Assembly: GCA_032718565.1 (NCBI GenBank)
Contig: JAVGVS010000001.1
Span: forward strand, 6,174,495 to 6,238,494
Reading direction: 5' to 3'
From: Distichodus sexfasciatus
Taxonomy: Eukaryota; Chordata; Actinopteri; Characiformes; Distichodontidae
Length of the DNA: 64,000 nt
The translations under genes and the position numbers were made by a program. The notes beneath the pieces were generated by a model. The model was given only the letters and a program-made list of their open reading frames with translations, ran no database searches and was not told where the DNA came from. Of the stretch, positions 1 to 13,100 are shown in pieces (within the stretch, counting starts at the first letter, position 1; every line of letters begins with the position of its first letter).

Positions 1-81
1 GTGTTATGCATGCATTCCATCAGTCAACTGATAGCTTAACCACCTCTATTTCTATGTTTCTGTAATATTTTTACACCACAG

Positions 82-1115
82 AAAAATTATGTTGCTGCTT
101 GGGAGAATGAAAAGACTAATATTCACATCATGCCTGACACAATGGATGTTGTCCTTGCCAAACAGAACAAGATCAACTACAGTGTGGTAAGTTTGATTCT
201 TAATTAGATGACGCATTCAAAGGGCTTTCTTCTGCTATACTGTATGATATATATTTTGTTCCTCATTTCTTTTCTAGAAACAATACAAACTTGCTAATGA
301 GGAGGCTAAGAAGAAGGGATATGACATGCGTGGTGATGCCATTTCAATCAAAGCTGCTAAAGCATCCAGAGATATCATCAGCGATGTGAGTTTTATCACT
401 TATATTAACCACTCTTACAAGATATACAGTAGAAGCTGTGGAACTGATGAAAAGTAGGACAATAACACACTGATTTTTTCTTTCTATTGTAGTTTAAGTA
501 CAAGGCTGGATATCGTAAGCAGGTTGGTCACCACATTGGAGCTCTCAGTGTCAGTGATGACCCACTGCTCGTGCTGGCCTTGAACTCAGCTAAGATTGCT
601 AGTGACGCTCTGTACAAGAAGGACTTCAACAAATCCAAGACCAAGTTCCATCTGCCAGTGGACATGCTGGCATTTGAACTGGCAAAGAAGAACCAGATCC
701 AGGTCAATGATGCCAACTACAGAACCTACCTGCACAACTGGACCTGCCTGCCAGACTCCAATGACGTTGTCCAGGCCAGAAAGGTCTATGACCTGCGCAG
801 TGATGTGAGTTGCTTTCGAAATGAGCATTTATTCAAACCCTTTTCTTGCTCACCTGGGCCTTTGTATAATTCTAACCAAAATTGTAATGTGTTTCCTCCA
901 TGCTAAACCAGGCTGTGTACAAAGCTGATATGGAATGGATTAGAGGCACAGGTTGGGTTCCTATTGGGTCTGTGGATGTAGAGAAGGTGAAAAAGGCTGG
1001 CGAGATCTTGAGTGAGAGGAAATACCGTCAACATCCAAGCAACTTTAAGTTTACCAGCAAAACAGATTCTGTACCCATGACTCTTGCAAAGGCTAATGCT
1101 CAGGTCATGGACCAG
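82..1115 (+). other. neb: neb super-repeat A (4 exons, 243 codons)
   Basis: Exons 82-186, 278-385, 493-804 and 912-1115 (105, 108, 312 and 204 nt) encode seven modules. The 312-nt exon fuses three modules and the 204-nt exon fuses two. The 204-nt exon carries WIRGTGW. All exons are phase 0 at both ends. Introns are about 90-180 bp. Confidence 0.93.
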
Positions 1116-4100
1116 GTAATTTAAACTAGTTTTTCAAATAGATAAAAATAAGAAATGTATTATCATATCATTTTGATTAAATATTGCTGGAAAAAATAAT
1201 AGTGAATTCAATATCTAAGCAAATGCATTATTTTATCAATTTATTTATGTATCATGTAAATCTTCTAATCTCTTATTTATTATTTCATTACAGAGAGCTT
1301 ACATTGATGCTTGGAATAAGGATAAAATCAACATCCACATCATGCCAGATACACCAGAGATCACCCTGAGCAGACAGAACAAGATTAACACTAGCCTTGT
1401 GAGTGTCGTGGCACTGTTTTGGCTGCGTGATTTTGGTGGAAATATTAGTGTTAATTATAACATTATTTTTACAGCATAAATAGAAACTTAACACAATGTT
1501 TTTTTCCTGTTGCAGAAAAACTACCGCCAAGCATACGAAGACAGCCTAATGAAGGGCTATTTCCTGCCAAAAGACGCTGTTGCAGTAAAAGCCGCCAAGG
1601 CCTCCAGGGATATAATCAGTAGTGTATGTGCCTTACTTTACACAAGTATAAATAGTTTCTGTAAAAAGAAAGCTAATTCTTTGTTACATAAATTTTGCAG
1701 TACAAGTACAAAGAAGGCTACAGGAAACAACAAGGACATCATATTGGAGCCCTCAGCATCAACGACGACCCATTGATCATGCTGGCATTAAACTCGGGCA
1801 AGATTGCCAGTGATGTTCTGTACAAGAAGAACTTCAACAAGTCCAAAACCAAATACAACCTCCCGGCAGACATGTTGTCCCTTGAGTTGGCTAAGAAATG
1901 CCAGATCCAGGTCAATGATGCCAACTACAGAACCTACCTGCACAACTGGACCTGCCTGCCAGACTCCAATGACGTTGTCCAGGCCAGAAAGGTCTATGAC
2001 TTGCGTAGTGATGTGAGTATATTATCAGTATCATAAAATAGTGGTATATTGGTTATTGATTAGCACATTACTTTATTGACATTTTTGAGGCATTGATTAA
2101 AATTAGCTGACTTTTCATTTAGATGCCTAGTATAAATGTTTTCCAAATCATTCAATTGGTCTTCCTTTTCTTTTATTTTCAAAAATAGCCATTGCAGGCT
2201 ATAAGGGGCGATATAAAATCTATAGACTTTATATTGCTACCTCTTTTTTTGTTCAGAATCAAGCAAGTAGCTTTTTTGCCTACATCTAACATTTCTTCCT
2301 TATATGACACTGGATCTCCATTGGGCTTTGTAATAGATGATTTAAGAAGGTTTGCCTATTTATTTATTTAAAATACTAATATATATATACAGTATATATA
2401 TTGATAATGACAGATAAATTTTGATTGCTCTTTCATTTTTGTTATGCTCATATGTTCCCCCTTAATTGCTTAAATCTGACCATGTTTCACACCATGTTTC
2501 TCCCCAGGCTGTGTACAAGGCTGACCTAGAATGGCTCCGTGGATGTGGCTGGATCCCACAAGGCTCTCTTGATGTTCTTAAAGTCAGGAATGCCCAGAAG
2601 ATCCTCAATGACAAACTGTATAAACAGCATCCCAGCACTGTTCCATTCACCAGTGCTGTGGACCTGCCTGTCATCTTACTTGCCAAACAGAATGCCGATA
2701 TCCTCAGTTTTGTAAGCTTGTCTTAATCCATCTGCAAGCCATGATATACAATATGCTAAGTATATAAGTCCTGTGTGATACTCTACTGTTTTGTGCTGAT
2801 AGTAATATATTTTAGTCCTGGATTGTATTTTAAAAAATGAATGTTTGGTAAATATATTCATCGGTTTGCTTCACAGTACTTCTGTTTTTTGTCTAGCCAT
2901 CCTTTTCCCCCATTATATCTCTTATTATCTTGTCTCCTTTGCTGACAGAGGAAATACAAAGAGGCATGGGAAAAAGACAAGACCACCATTCATATAAAAC
3001 CAGACACACCAGAAATTATGCTTTCCAGGGCCAACGCCATTGCCGTCAGCAATGTAAGTGATTTTCTTTTTCAGATGTTCAGTTGAAACATGTTTGTTAT
3101 TCTTTTAAATGGTTGTTTGACTGTACTCTTGTTCATCTCGTTAAAAGAAACTGTACACCAAAGACTGGGATACTCAGAAGGCAAAAGCATATCATGTCAA
3201 AGAGGATGCTGTTTCTGTTTTGAAAGCCAGAGCTTCTAGAGACATTGCTAGTGATGTAAGTTTTGTGCTAATATTTTATATAACATACATATGTATTGTT
3301 TAATTTATATAGATGTGTGCAAAATGATGTTTATCTTTTTGTCTTGGCCAGTACAAGTACAAAGAGGGATATAGAAAGCAGGTTGGCCACCATATTGGTG
3401 CCAGAAGCATCAAGGATGACCCATTGATCATGCTGGCATTAAACTCAGGCAAGATTGCCAGTGAGGTTCTGTACAAGAAGAACTTCAACCAGTCCAAGAC
3501 CAAATACAACCTCCCGGCAGATATGTTGTCCCTTGAGCTGGCTAAGAAATGCCAGATCCAAGTCAATGATGCTAACTACAGAACCTACCTGCACCAATGG
3601 ACCTGCCTGCCAGACTCCAATGACGTTGTCCAGGCCAGAAAGGTTTATGACCTGCGCAGCGACGTAAGTTGTAATTTGATAATACACAAACCCAGAATAT
3701 GTTTTTTCACATGTGAATTTGTATACATTACAACCTTTCTTTTGATGGTCAGGCTGTATATAAAGCTGATCTGGAGTGGCTGAAAGGATGTGGCTGGAGC
3801 CCTCATGACAGCTTGGAGGTCAAGAAGGCGAAGAATGCCCAGCAGATCCTCGCTGATGTAAGTTTCTGAGATCTGTTTTGCTGCTTGGGAAACAAATATT
3901 TAATATTTAATTAAGATCTCTATTCAAATTCATGTCCTGTATTTGTTCCAAAGTCCTGTATTTGTTTTGGACATCAAACACCAGAAATGAAATATATGTT
4001 AACTCTTTCTTCATTGTTGTTTATAGAGAGGCTACCGTATAAAGCTGGATCAGCAGCAGTACACTATTCCCCTTGAGAGGGTTGACTTTACCTGTGCCAA

Positions 4101-7100
4101 GAATGCTGCTAAAGTGCTGAACGAGGTAAGATTCAGTGTTTTGGAAAATTCATCATTAGCAGGTTTCCAAATACAGAATTTAACTCTGGAGAAGGATTCT
4201 GCATATTGCAGATTCATGCTATTCAAATTTGTACTCCCTGTGAAATTCAGTGTGAATTTCATCATATGTGTTCCTTTTTCACAGGCAAGCTATCGTGAGG
4301 CCTGGCACAAAGATAAGATCAAATACTCACTGGTGGACACTCCAATTCTGGCAACTGCAAGGGAAGTGGCCAAGAACACTCATCCAGTAAGACTATTTGC
4401 CTTGTAGTTCTTTTAAGTGTGATTGGACATTTTTAATGAGAAGTATATACATAACATTTTGCATACCATTTACAGAAACTCTACACCAAGGATTGGGAGA
4501 AGGTAAAGGCAACATCATACTTCATGCCTGGAGATGCTGTTCCCATCAAACAATGTATAAACACCACCAAAGTGCAGAGCTCTGTAAGTAAACCGAGAAC
4601 AAATTACTGCAGACTTAAGTTTGTCCTCATATTTCACCATATTCATGCTTTTAATAATGTTACATATTTCTGTGCAGTACAAATACAAAGAGGGCTATCG
4701 CAAGCAAGTGGGCCACCACATTGGAGCCAGAAGCGTCCACGATGACCCACTGCTCATGCTGGCCTTAAACTCTGCCAAGATTGCTAGTGATGCTCTGTAT
4801 AAGAAGGACTTCAACAAATCCAAGACCAAGTTCAACCTCCCTGTAGACATGTTGGCATTTGAACTAGCCAAGAAGTGTCAGATCCAAGTCAATGATGACA
4901 ACTACCGAACATACTTACACAACTGGACCTGCCTCCCCGATCAGAATGATGTTATTCAGGCCCGCAAAGCATATGACCTTGCCAGTGATGTGAGTGCAGA
5001 ACTCCAGTAAAACACTGTAAATATAGAGTCAAGTGGTATGTAATGATTAAGGTGTCTACTCCCCTCTCTTCAGAATGTCTACAAAGCTGATTTGGAATGG
5101 ATCCGTGGTTGTGGATGGGTGGCTGCTGACTCCGTTGATCATGTCAAAGTCAGAAAAGCCCAGGAAATCCTTAATGATGTAAGTGCTCACAGTTCTGTTC
5201 ACTGACACTGTGCTACACAAGCTGAAATGTTATTGTTCTGATTTAACATTTGGTTCTGTTCTCTGCTAACAGAGAAGCTATAAGAAAAATGCCCAAGCAA
5301 ACTTTGCAAAGTTCACCCTTGTCGTGGATCGTCCTGAAATTGTCTTGGCCAAGGTTAACGCCTTCAACCTCAGTGATGTAAGTCGTTTTGTTATTATACA
5401 TTTTTCATTAATGGAAGAATATTTGACATAACACGAGAAATATTAATTGTGTAATGCAGGGATACGTTATTTAAAGTTATGTTGTTTTGTGTTTCATTTG
5501 TCACTTATTCTGTGGTATTTTAAAAGAATATCTTAATGTGATAAAATAGGTTTGAAATGCCTATGTAATGATTCATTTTTTAATGTTTTTATTGAGCTTT
5601 TTTTGTTTAAATAATTTGTGTTATGATGTGTGTGAAATACCTAAATTTAATGTGGTTTTTTAATGTATTGAATTTTGTATTTCTCAGTTTTTGTCAGTCC
5701 TGTTCTAATCTCATTTCCTGTTTGTTTATAGCTGAAATACAAAGAATCTTTCAATCTGGAGAAGGGTCACTATATTGGGTCTGATGATACACCACAGCTA
5801 GCCCACTCCAGGGAGGTTTCAAAGAACCTCAGTGAGGTAAAAAACAAAAAAACAAAAAACAACTCCTGCCCATTACTTATAAATTATAAATGTTAAAATT
5901 ACAATACATTATGATTAATTTTTTTCTTTATAGAAACTCTACAAACTTAACTGGGATAATTCCAAAGCCACTGGGTATCAGCTAAATCATCAATATGTCC
6001 CACTTCTAGCTGCTAAGAAAAGCAGAGACATCGCCAGTGATGTGAGAACTGAATTTCCATTATAAAGTTTTAATACTGAAGTCACCTTTGTCAATTCATA
6101 TGTTGATTATTTGGTTTCCTGTCATAATGTTTTAGGTCAAATATCACAATGCCCATGAGAAAGCAAAGGGTCACTACTTGGCTGGCACTCTGGTTGACTT
6201 TCCTGAGGTGATCCATGTTGGCAAAATGGAAAAGATGAAGAGAATGGTGAGCTGAGATTGATTTATCACAGGCGTCATCTGCACCAACATTATATATGAG
6301 ATTTAACCTTTCTTTTAATACTTAATGAAATACTATAAAAAAACCCATACTTCTTGCCATTTTCTACAGAGAGAATACCAAAAGGACTACAATATGACCA
6401 AGACTAAGTTACACATTCCTGCTGATATGATCAGTCATGTGGTTGCCAAGAGATGCCAAGACATCCTGAGTGATGTTCAGTACCGTACCTACTTGCACCA
6501 GTGGACATGCCACCCTGACCAGGACGATGCTATCCGTGCTCGCAAGGCCAATGAGATCTTGAGTGATGTAAGCTTATTGTTAATCTCTGTGCTCAAACAA
6601 ACAGAGATTACATTAGTTCTATATCATCTGTCCCAGAAAGGCAGGATTGTTTAATTGATCTTTAATTTTTGGCAGGTGTTCTACAAGGATGATTTGAACT
6701 GGATGAAGGGCATTGGCTGTTATGTGTGGGATACACCTGAAATTGTCCGTGCCAAGAAGTCTTATGAGCTTCAGAGTGATGTGAGTAGCTGTATTATAAG
6801 ATTGATCAATAAGAGTACGTGAACACGATGAACAGTTGAATTTGACAAGTTATCATTCTGCACTTTTTGTACAGATCAAGTACAAGGCAGAGGGAAAGAA
6901 GGAGTTCAATAACTACTCCATCGTAACAGACACCCCAGTATATGTGACTGCTATACTTGGCCACACCTGGGCTAGTGAGGTACAACATCAGTTATTTGAA
7001 TCTTTCATGACTTTTTAGTAATACTCAAAAGCTGTTTGTAGTGTTGCAGATTTAACCTGTTGCGTATTTTGATATTTCACCCACAGTTGAATTATAGAGA

Positions 7101-10100
7101 GGCTTACCATCGGGAGAAACACTTGTACACCACAATTCTGGACACTTATGACTATGCAAGATGCTTTAACCTGAAGCAGATCTACAGTACTGTAAGTCTG
7201 AGAATTCAGTCTGTCCAAATACTAGTTTCTTGGAAAGTGGAAATGTCTATATGTATCGTATTCCCACTTGCAGAAAGCATATTCCGCCATTTGGGACAGA
7301 ATCAAGGCCAAGAGCTACAGCATCCCTGCAGACTCTCATGCCTTGGTCCATGCCAAACAGCAGAAGGTCATCCTGAGCAAGGTGAGCCCAATTCCATACT
7401 CTTGCACTCATGTTAATGACAAGCTTAAACTTAAATGACTGTTGTAACTGACATTTACTGAACACACTGTGATTTCTGCAGGTGAAGTACAAGGAGGAAT
7501 ATGAGAAATTTAAAGCTCTCTATAGCCTGCCCAAGTGTCTGGAAGACGACCCAGCCACTGCCAGATGCATCAAGGCTGGAAAACTCAACCTTGATGTAAG
7601 TGAAGTGGTATTTTATCTTGAAGTGTTTCAATGATTAGTTATATTTCCCACAGGTTAACAGATCAACTCATTATTCCACATCAATAGCGCCTGTACAGGA
7701 ATAATTGGGAAAAGACCAAAGCCAAAATCCACATTCCTGCTGACATGCTAGATGTGGTTGCTGCTCGTAACACCCAGAAAATGGTCAGTGAAGTTGACTA
7801 TCGCAAATACCTGCACCAGTGGATCTGCCTGCCTGACATGCAGGTGTATGTGCATGCCCGCAAAGTCAACGAGCAACTGAGTGATGTAAGTATCTGACTT
7901 TTCACATAAAAGTTAGTGTTTAACTGAAAATTTCCAGTAGTTGTTCTACCAGATCCATTTATGTCGCTTTGCAAAGCATATAATACCGTAATTGGTCCAG
8001 TAGTTCTTGACTCCAGTGTTGTTTTGAACGACTACATTCTCAATCTTTTTTTCCCAGATCTTCTACAAAGATGACATGAACTGGTTGAAAGGCATTGGCT
8101 GCTATTCCTGGGACACACCTGAGATTCTGCGCTGCAAGCAAGCCATGAAGCTTCAGAGTGAGGTAAGCATGCATTCTTCAGTGTGCTCTGCATTTTGGCT
8201 GATATCACATTCCACATGTTCTCTGGGCACCTGTTTTAATCCTTTTGTTTTCTTGTTTTAGAACCTTTACAGAGTTAAGGGAATTGAGCACTTCAAAAAC
8301 TACTCAGTAGTGATGGAAACCCCTGTGTATGAGACATGCAAGTTGAGTGCCCAGAATCTGAGCGAGGTAAGTGTCAATACACTTAATAAAACAAAAATAT
8401 ATACAAACTCCTCCTATTCTTGGACAAGTTTCTGTAAATTTACCCAAACCCAAATTCCATGACACCATACCTCACCATCTTCCCATTCTTGTTTGGGTCA
8501 TCTCTCTTTTGTTCATCCTACAGTAGAGAGGTTTGGCTTTCTTTCATAGTCATAAACTACTCAGAACTAAAGCCCCGAGTGCTCTTTCCCAATTTACAAC
8601 TTATTACTTAATTTAAGCCATGGTTTGAACTCAAGCTTAATTGCTCCAGATCATGAAAGTTTTGACAAACCTTATTGTTTCCAGTTTATATCAGCATTGT
8701 GAATGGTTAATACTTCAAACTTTTTTCCTTTTCTTCTTTAGCTCAACTACCGCCATGACTATGAGGCCAACGTAAAGGGTAAAAACACTGCTCCTGCTGT
8801 AACTGTGGATACTGAAAGGGCTCGTCTGGCCAACTACATCCAGAGTGATGTAAGATGTCTCTGCTGTCTTTTCATCTGTTCATCATAAGCACCATTTTGA
8901 ATGACACTCTGATTGAATGCATAAAATCTGTTTACTTTTTTTTTTTTAATTTACCTAGAACTTTTACAAAGAGGCCAACAAGAGCTTCATGCCCACTGGC
9001 TACACCCTTCCTTATGACACTCCTCTAGTCAAGCAGGTCAAGACCAACAGCCATACCACCAGCAATGTAAGAAGCCACCGTCACATGATCCACGATCAAG
9101 TTATGTTTAAATAAAGCTGCCAACATGTTTCACAGTGTTTGTCCTGGTCCTCACAGGTGAAATACAAGGAAGCTTATGAACTGATGAAAGCCAAGAACTA
9201 CAAACTGGACCCCAATGGTGTCAATTTCGTCACCATTAGAAAGGCCAACCAGGTCACTAACCAGGTAAGAAAAAAATCACAAACAAATTTTAGAATATGA
9301 TTTTGTATTGTGCATTACTAAACGACTCTCATCTTATACTTTCAGCGACTATACCGTGCAAAGTATGAGAAGGAAAAGGACAAGATCCACTCTGAGTATA
9401 ACACCCCTGAGATCAGGCAGGTTAAAGCTACTCAGGAGGCCATCAGTGATGTGAGTAAATCACATTGATTTTTTCCTCATGTTTCATTTATTTTTTGTCT
9501 TTGCTTAAACAACAACTTAAAAAAAATTTTATGTTTACTTTTCTAAAGTATAGCAGTAACACAAAATGTCTTCTTTATCCTCAGGTTTGTTACAAGGAGA
9601 AGTACTACAACAGCAGAGGGACACTGCTGCCGATGCCCATAACACCACAACTAATACACTGCGCCCATGTCAATGAGCTCAACAGTGATGTATGTGCCCT
9701 GTGATGTCAAACACACTTAGAGACACAGGGACAGATTATCAAATGCAAAAACCCAAATCATTTGAAATGATTACTGGAATGAATCTACTAATGCATACTT
9801 AATGAAGTATTTGTGTTTTGCAGCTGAAATATAAAGAGGACCTGCAGTGGCTGAGAGGAATTGGTTGCTTTGTCTTTGACTCACCTGAGTTGGTCCGCAT
9901 CCGCGAGTACAACAAATTCCGGGTAAATCTGATGATCTTCACCATTCACCTACACTGACCTGGCCTCCAACGAGAGAGCTTTGTATACCTTTTGGAATTG
10001 TATATTCTTCTTAATTTTCCGATCATGATTGCTTTTTTACTTTTACCCCAACAGTCTTCCTATAACATTGAAGCTAAGAAGAATTTTGCCAACTTCTCTG

Positions 10101-13100
10101 TGGTCCTGGACACGCCAGAGTACCAGCGTGTGTCTGAGCTCAAAACCCACATAAGTGATGTGAGTTGTGTTCTGTTTTCAGTTTGTACAACCCCAGATGG
10201 ATGAAATGTTTTCAGCAGTCACTCTACTTACCTCTCTTTCTATGTTTTAGCTGGTGTACAAAGCTGACGGCAACATCCAGAAGACAAAGTGCACCACAAC
10301 TGCAGATTCTTTAGACATCAAGAGAGTCAAGTGGGCCCAGACCCTTTCCAACAAGGTGCGTTTTTAGGGACATATTTGAAGTTGTTATAGCAGTATATAC
10401 ATAAGTTAATAGTGATTTTTGACCTTTGAAATTTTGACATTTTATATACGATACAAATTTACATCCACAGTGGTTATACACTGACTTGGCCTCCAAAGAG
10501 AGAGCATTCTATACCCCAGAGCTTCATACACCCATCCTGGACCATGCCAGATCTATGAAAGTGGTATACAGTGAGGTAAATATGCACCTTTTTTGTTTTT
10601 TGACCTATTTGACAAAATCATTTGGCTAAGCACCACTTTGAGACTTATACACAAGCAACGTTTCCCACTTCTAGAACAAGTACAAAGAGCAGTACGAAAA
10701 GATGAAGCACAGATACACAGCTATCCATGACACTCCCATCCTGGTTCGTGCCAAAAAGGCCTACCTGAACTCCAGTGATGTAAGTATGCATCTTGAATAC
10801 TGCCTAACCTTGCTGATCAAAATATACGCAACACAGTTGACATATGTATTTCCCTCCAGCTACGCTATAAAGAGACCTTTGAGATGTCTAAAGGACACTA
10901 CCACACTGCAAAGGATGCCTTGGACATTGTCGTGGCTAAGCGTGTCAGGGATGACATCAGTGAAGTGAGTGAAGATTCTCTTTCTCCATTTTAAATTCAC
11001 TTTGCATTGGCATGGGTAAACAGTTGAATAATCGCCACCCCTTTCCCAGGTTAAATACAGAGAGAAGTACATCAATTCACTGGGCACCTGGAAGTCCATC
11101 CCAGACCGTCCAGAGTTCTTCCACAGCAGGGTTGTGAGAGACTGCATTAGTGATGTGAGTAAAGAAACATTCCAAGAGTCTGTAAATGTTGGATATATAT
11201 TAACCATCCAGTTTAATGAATTTCACTACTTTTTTCATTGATGTAACCCTGTTGACAACTTGTTTTTGCATATCAGGTTAAATACAAAGAAGATCTGGAC
11301 TGGATCAAGGGAATCGGCTGCTATGTGTGGGACACACCTGATATGGTGCAGGCAGAGCACAACAAGACTCTATACAGTGAGGTAAAGAACTTTTGTATAC
11401 ATACGTGAAGTTAACTGACATATTCAAACAAATCTGAAATTGGACTGAGATAAATAATTATTGTCTATGCTGACAAAAGTTATTTAAATACTCCTTTTCT
11501 AATTTTGTCAACAGAGGCTCTACAAAGCATCATATGAGAAGAGCAGAGGCAACTTCAAATACACATGTGACACACCCTTCTTCGAGGCTGTCAAAAATGC
11601 TTCAGTTCTTGCCAATGACGTAAGTCAAAAAAGGGAAGACTCTTGTTATATGTTTTTTAAGAGTAAAATCTACCAATATTGAAAGACAAATTAAATACAC
11701 TTTGAAAACTGTTTAATGTTGTAATTTAAACATTTAAAAACTTATTATATGCTTCTTCCTTTACTTCTTTTAAGTGGACAAAAAATTATCTGTGCCAGTA
11801 TATAACAGAGAGCTTTTATACACTGTATAAACTGCTTACTTAACCTTGTGAATTCCATTTTCCTTTGGAGCAGTGTTAAGTCTCATTCGACTGGATTCAG
11901 GCAGGTATCTTTAACTCTGAGTTTCTTGTTATGAGCAGAGATCATACCGTGCTGCCTATGAGAAGTCTAAGGATAAGTACACTATAGTTGTAGATGACCC
12001 TAGAAACATCCTGGCTAAAGAGAACAGAAAGCTGAGCCAGGTAAAACTTCCCAGCTCCAGCATCGCCTCAAGGGTCGCCTCACATCTGCTGGATGGAGCA
12101 GTCGCATGGCTACGTTGTCTTCTGTTTATGTTTCTTCCTCTCTTAAGTGTTCACTACTGTGCCACACAAATGATCCTCGGTGGGGTCTTTGAGTGTGCAC
12201 CAATGTTTCAACCTGTTTCTTCCAGATTGCACTACTCCTGTAAAATATTGTATAATGGTACAGAGGACTGACATTAGAGCTCATAAAAACCTTAGTTCAT
12301 ACATTCATTGATTAAAAAGTACCTGAAGTGATGCATCTGGATGTAACAGCTTGATTCAAAACACTGGACCTCCATTGGAGCAACTCTCCATTCTGACTCT
12401 TGTTCTGTGTCTATTGGTAGCATGACCTCTATGTCTGTGTGTATGTCTTTTTCATGGACAGATCAAGTATAGGGGCAGGGCCAAGGAGCTACTCAAGAGC
12501 GGCTGCAATGAGCTGCTCCGCCCTGACATTCTCAACGCTATGTACAACTCCAGCATGTGGAGTAAGGTAACCATCGGCCTGCGGACCAGGCCACGGGACC
12601 ATGGGAAAGTCAATATCCCCACCTTCTAATCCTAACTCCACTACTTTGTGGTTTGGTGCAATAATTCACCATCATCCTTCCCATCAACTCCCATGATTTC
12701 TTAACACACCCACTGATCCCTGATCCCACTCATTAAGACATATGTGCGTGATGAAGATTTTAATGAAGACTGTAACGTCTCACATGCACATACACTTAAA
12801 CAAGACTTTGTGCTGCACTTGGACTTTGTATATAGTGTTAACTTGAATATATACGTTTAATTCAATAATTAACATATTTTTCTGCATTAGAGAAATCTAA
12901 TACAAAATATACTGTAGTGACTCTAAGTAAATGCAAGCAAGTCTTAGTACTGGCTAACGTGATTTGCTGCTGTGAGCCAGAAGTGTCAAAGGCTATAGTG
13001 AGAAGGAATGGTGGTTCAAGCCATGGTAGATATTTTGTAGAGGAACAGTAACTCCAAAACAAGTGTAGGTAACAAACACTCGTCATCACTGTCCTTCTGT

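Noticed and set aside
493..11619. Regularly spaced repeated sequences that could suggest a CRISPR-like or tandem array
   Set aside because: They are nebulin coding modules in separate exons with splice sites; the repeats are too long and divergent for CRISPR.
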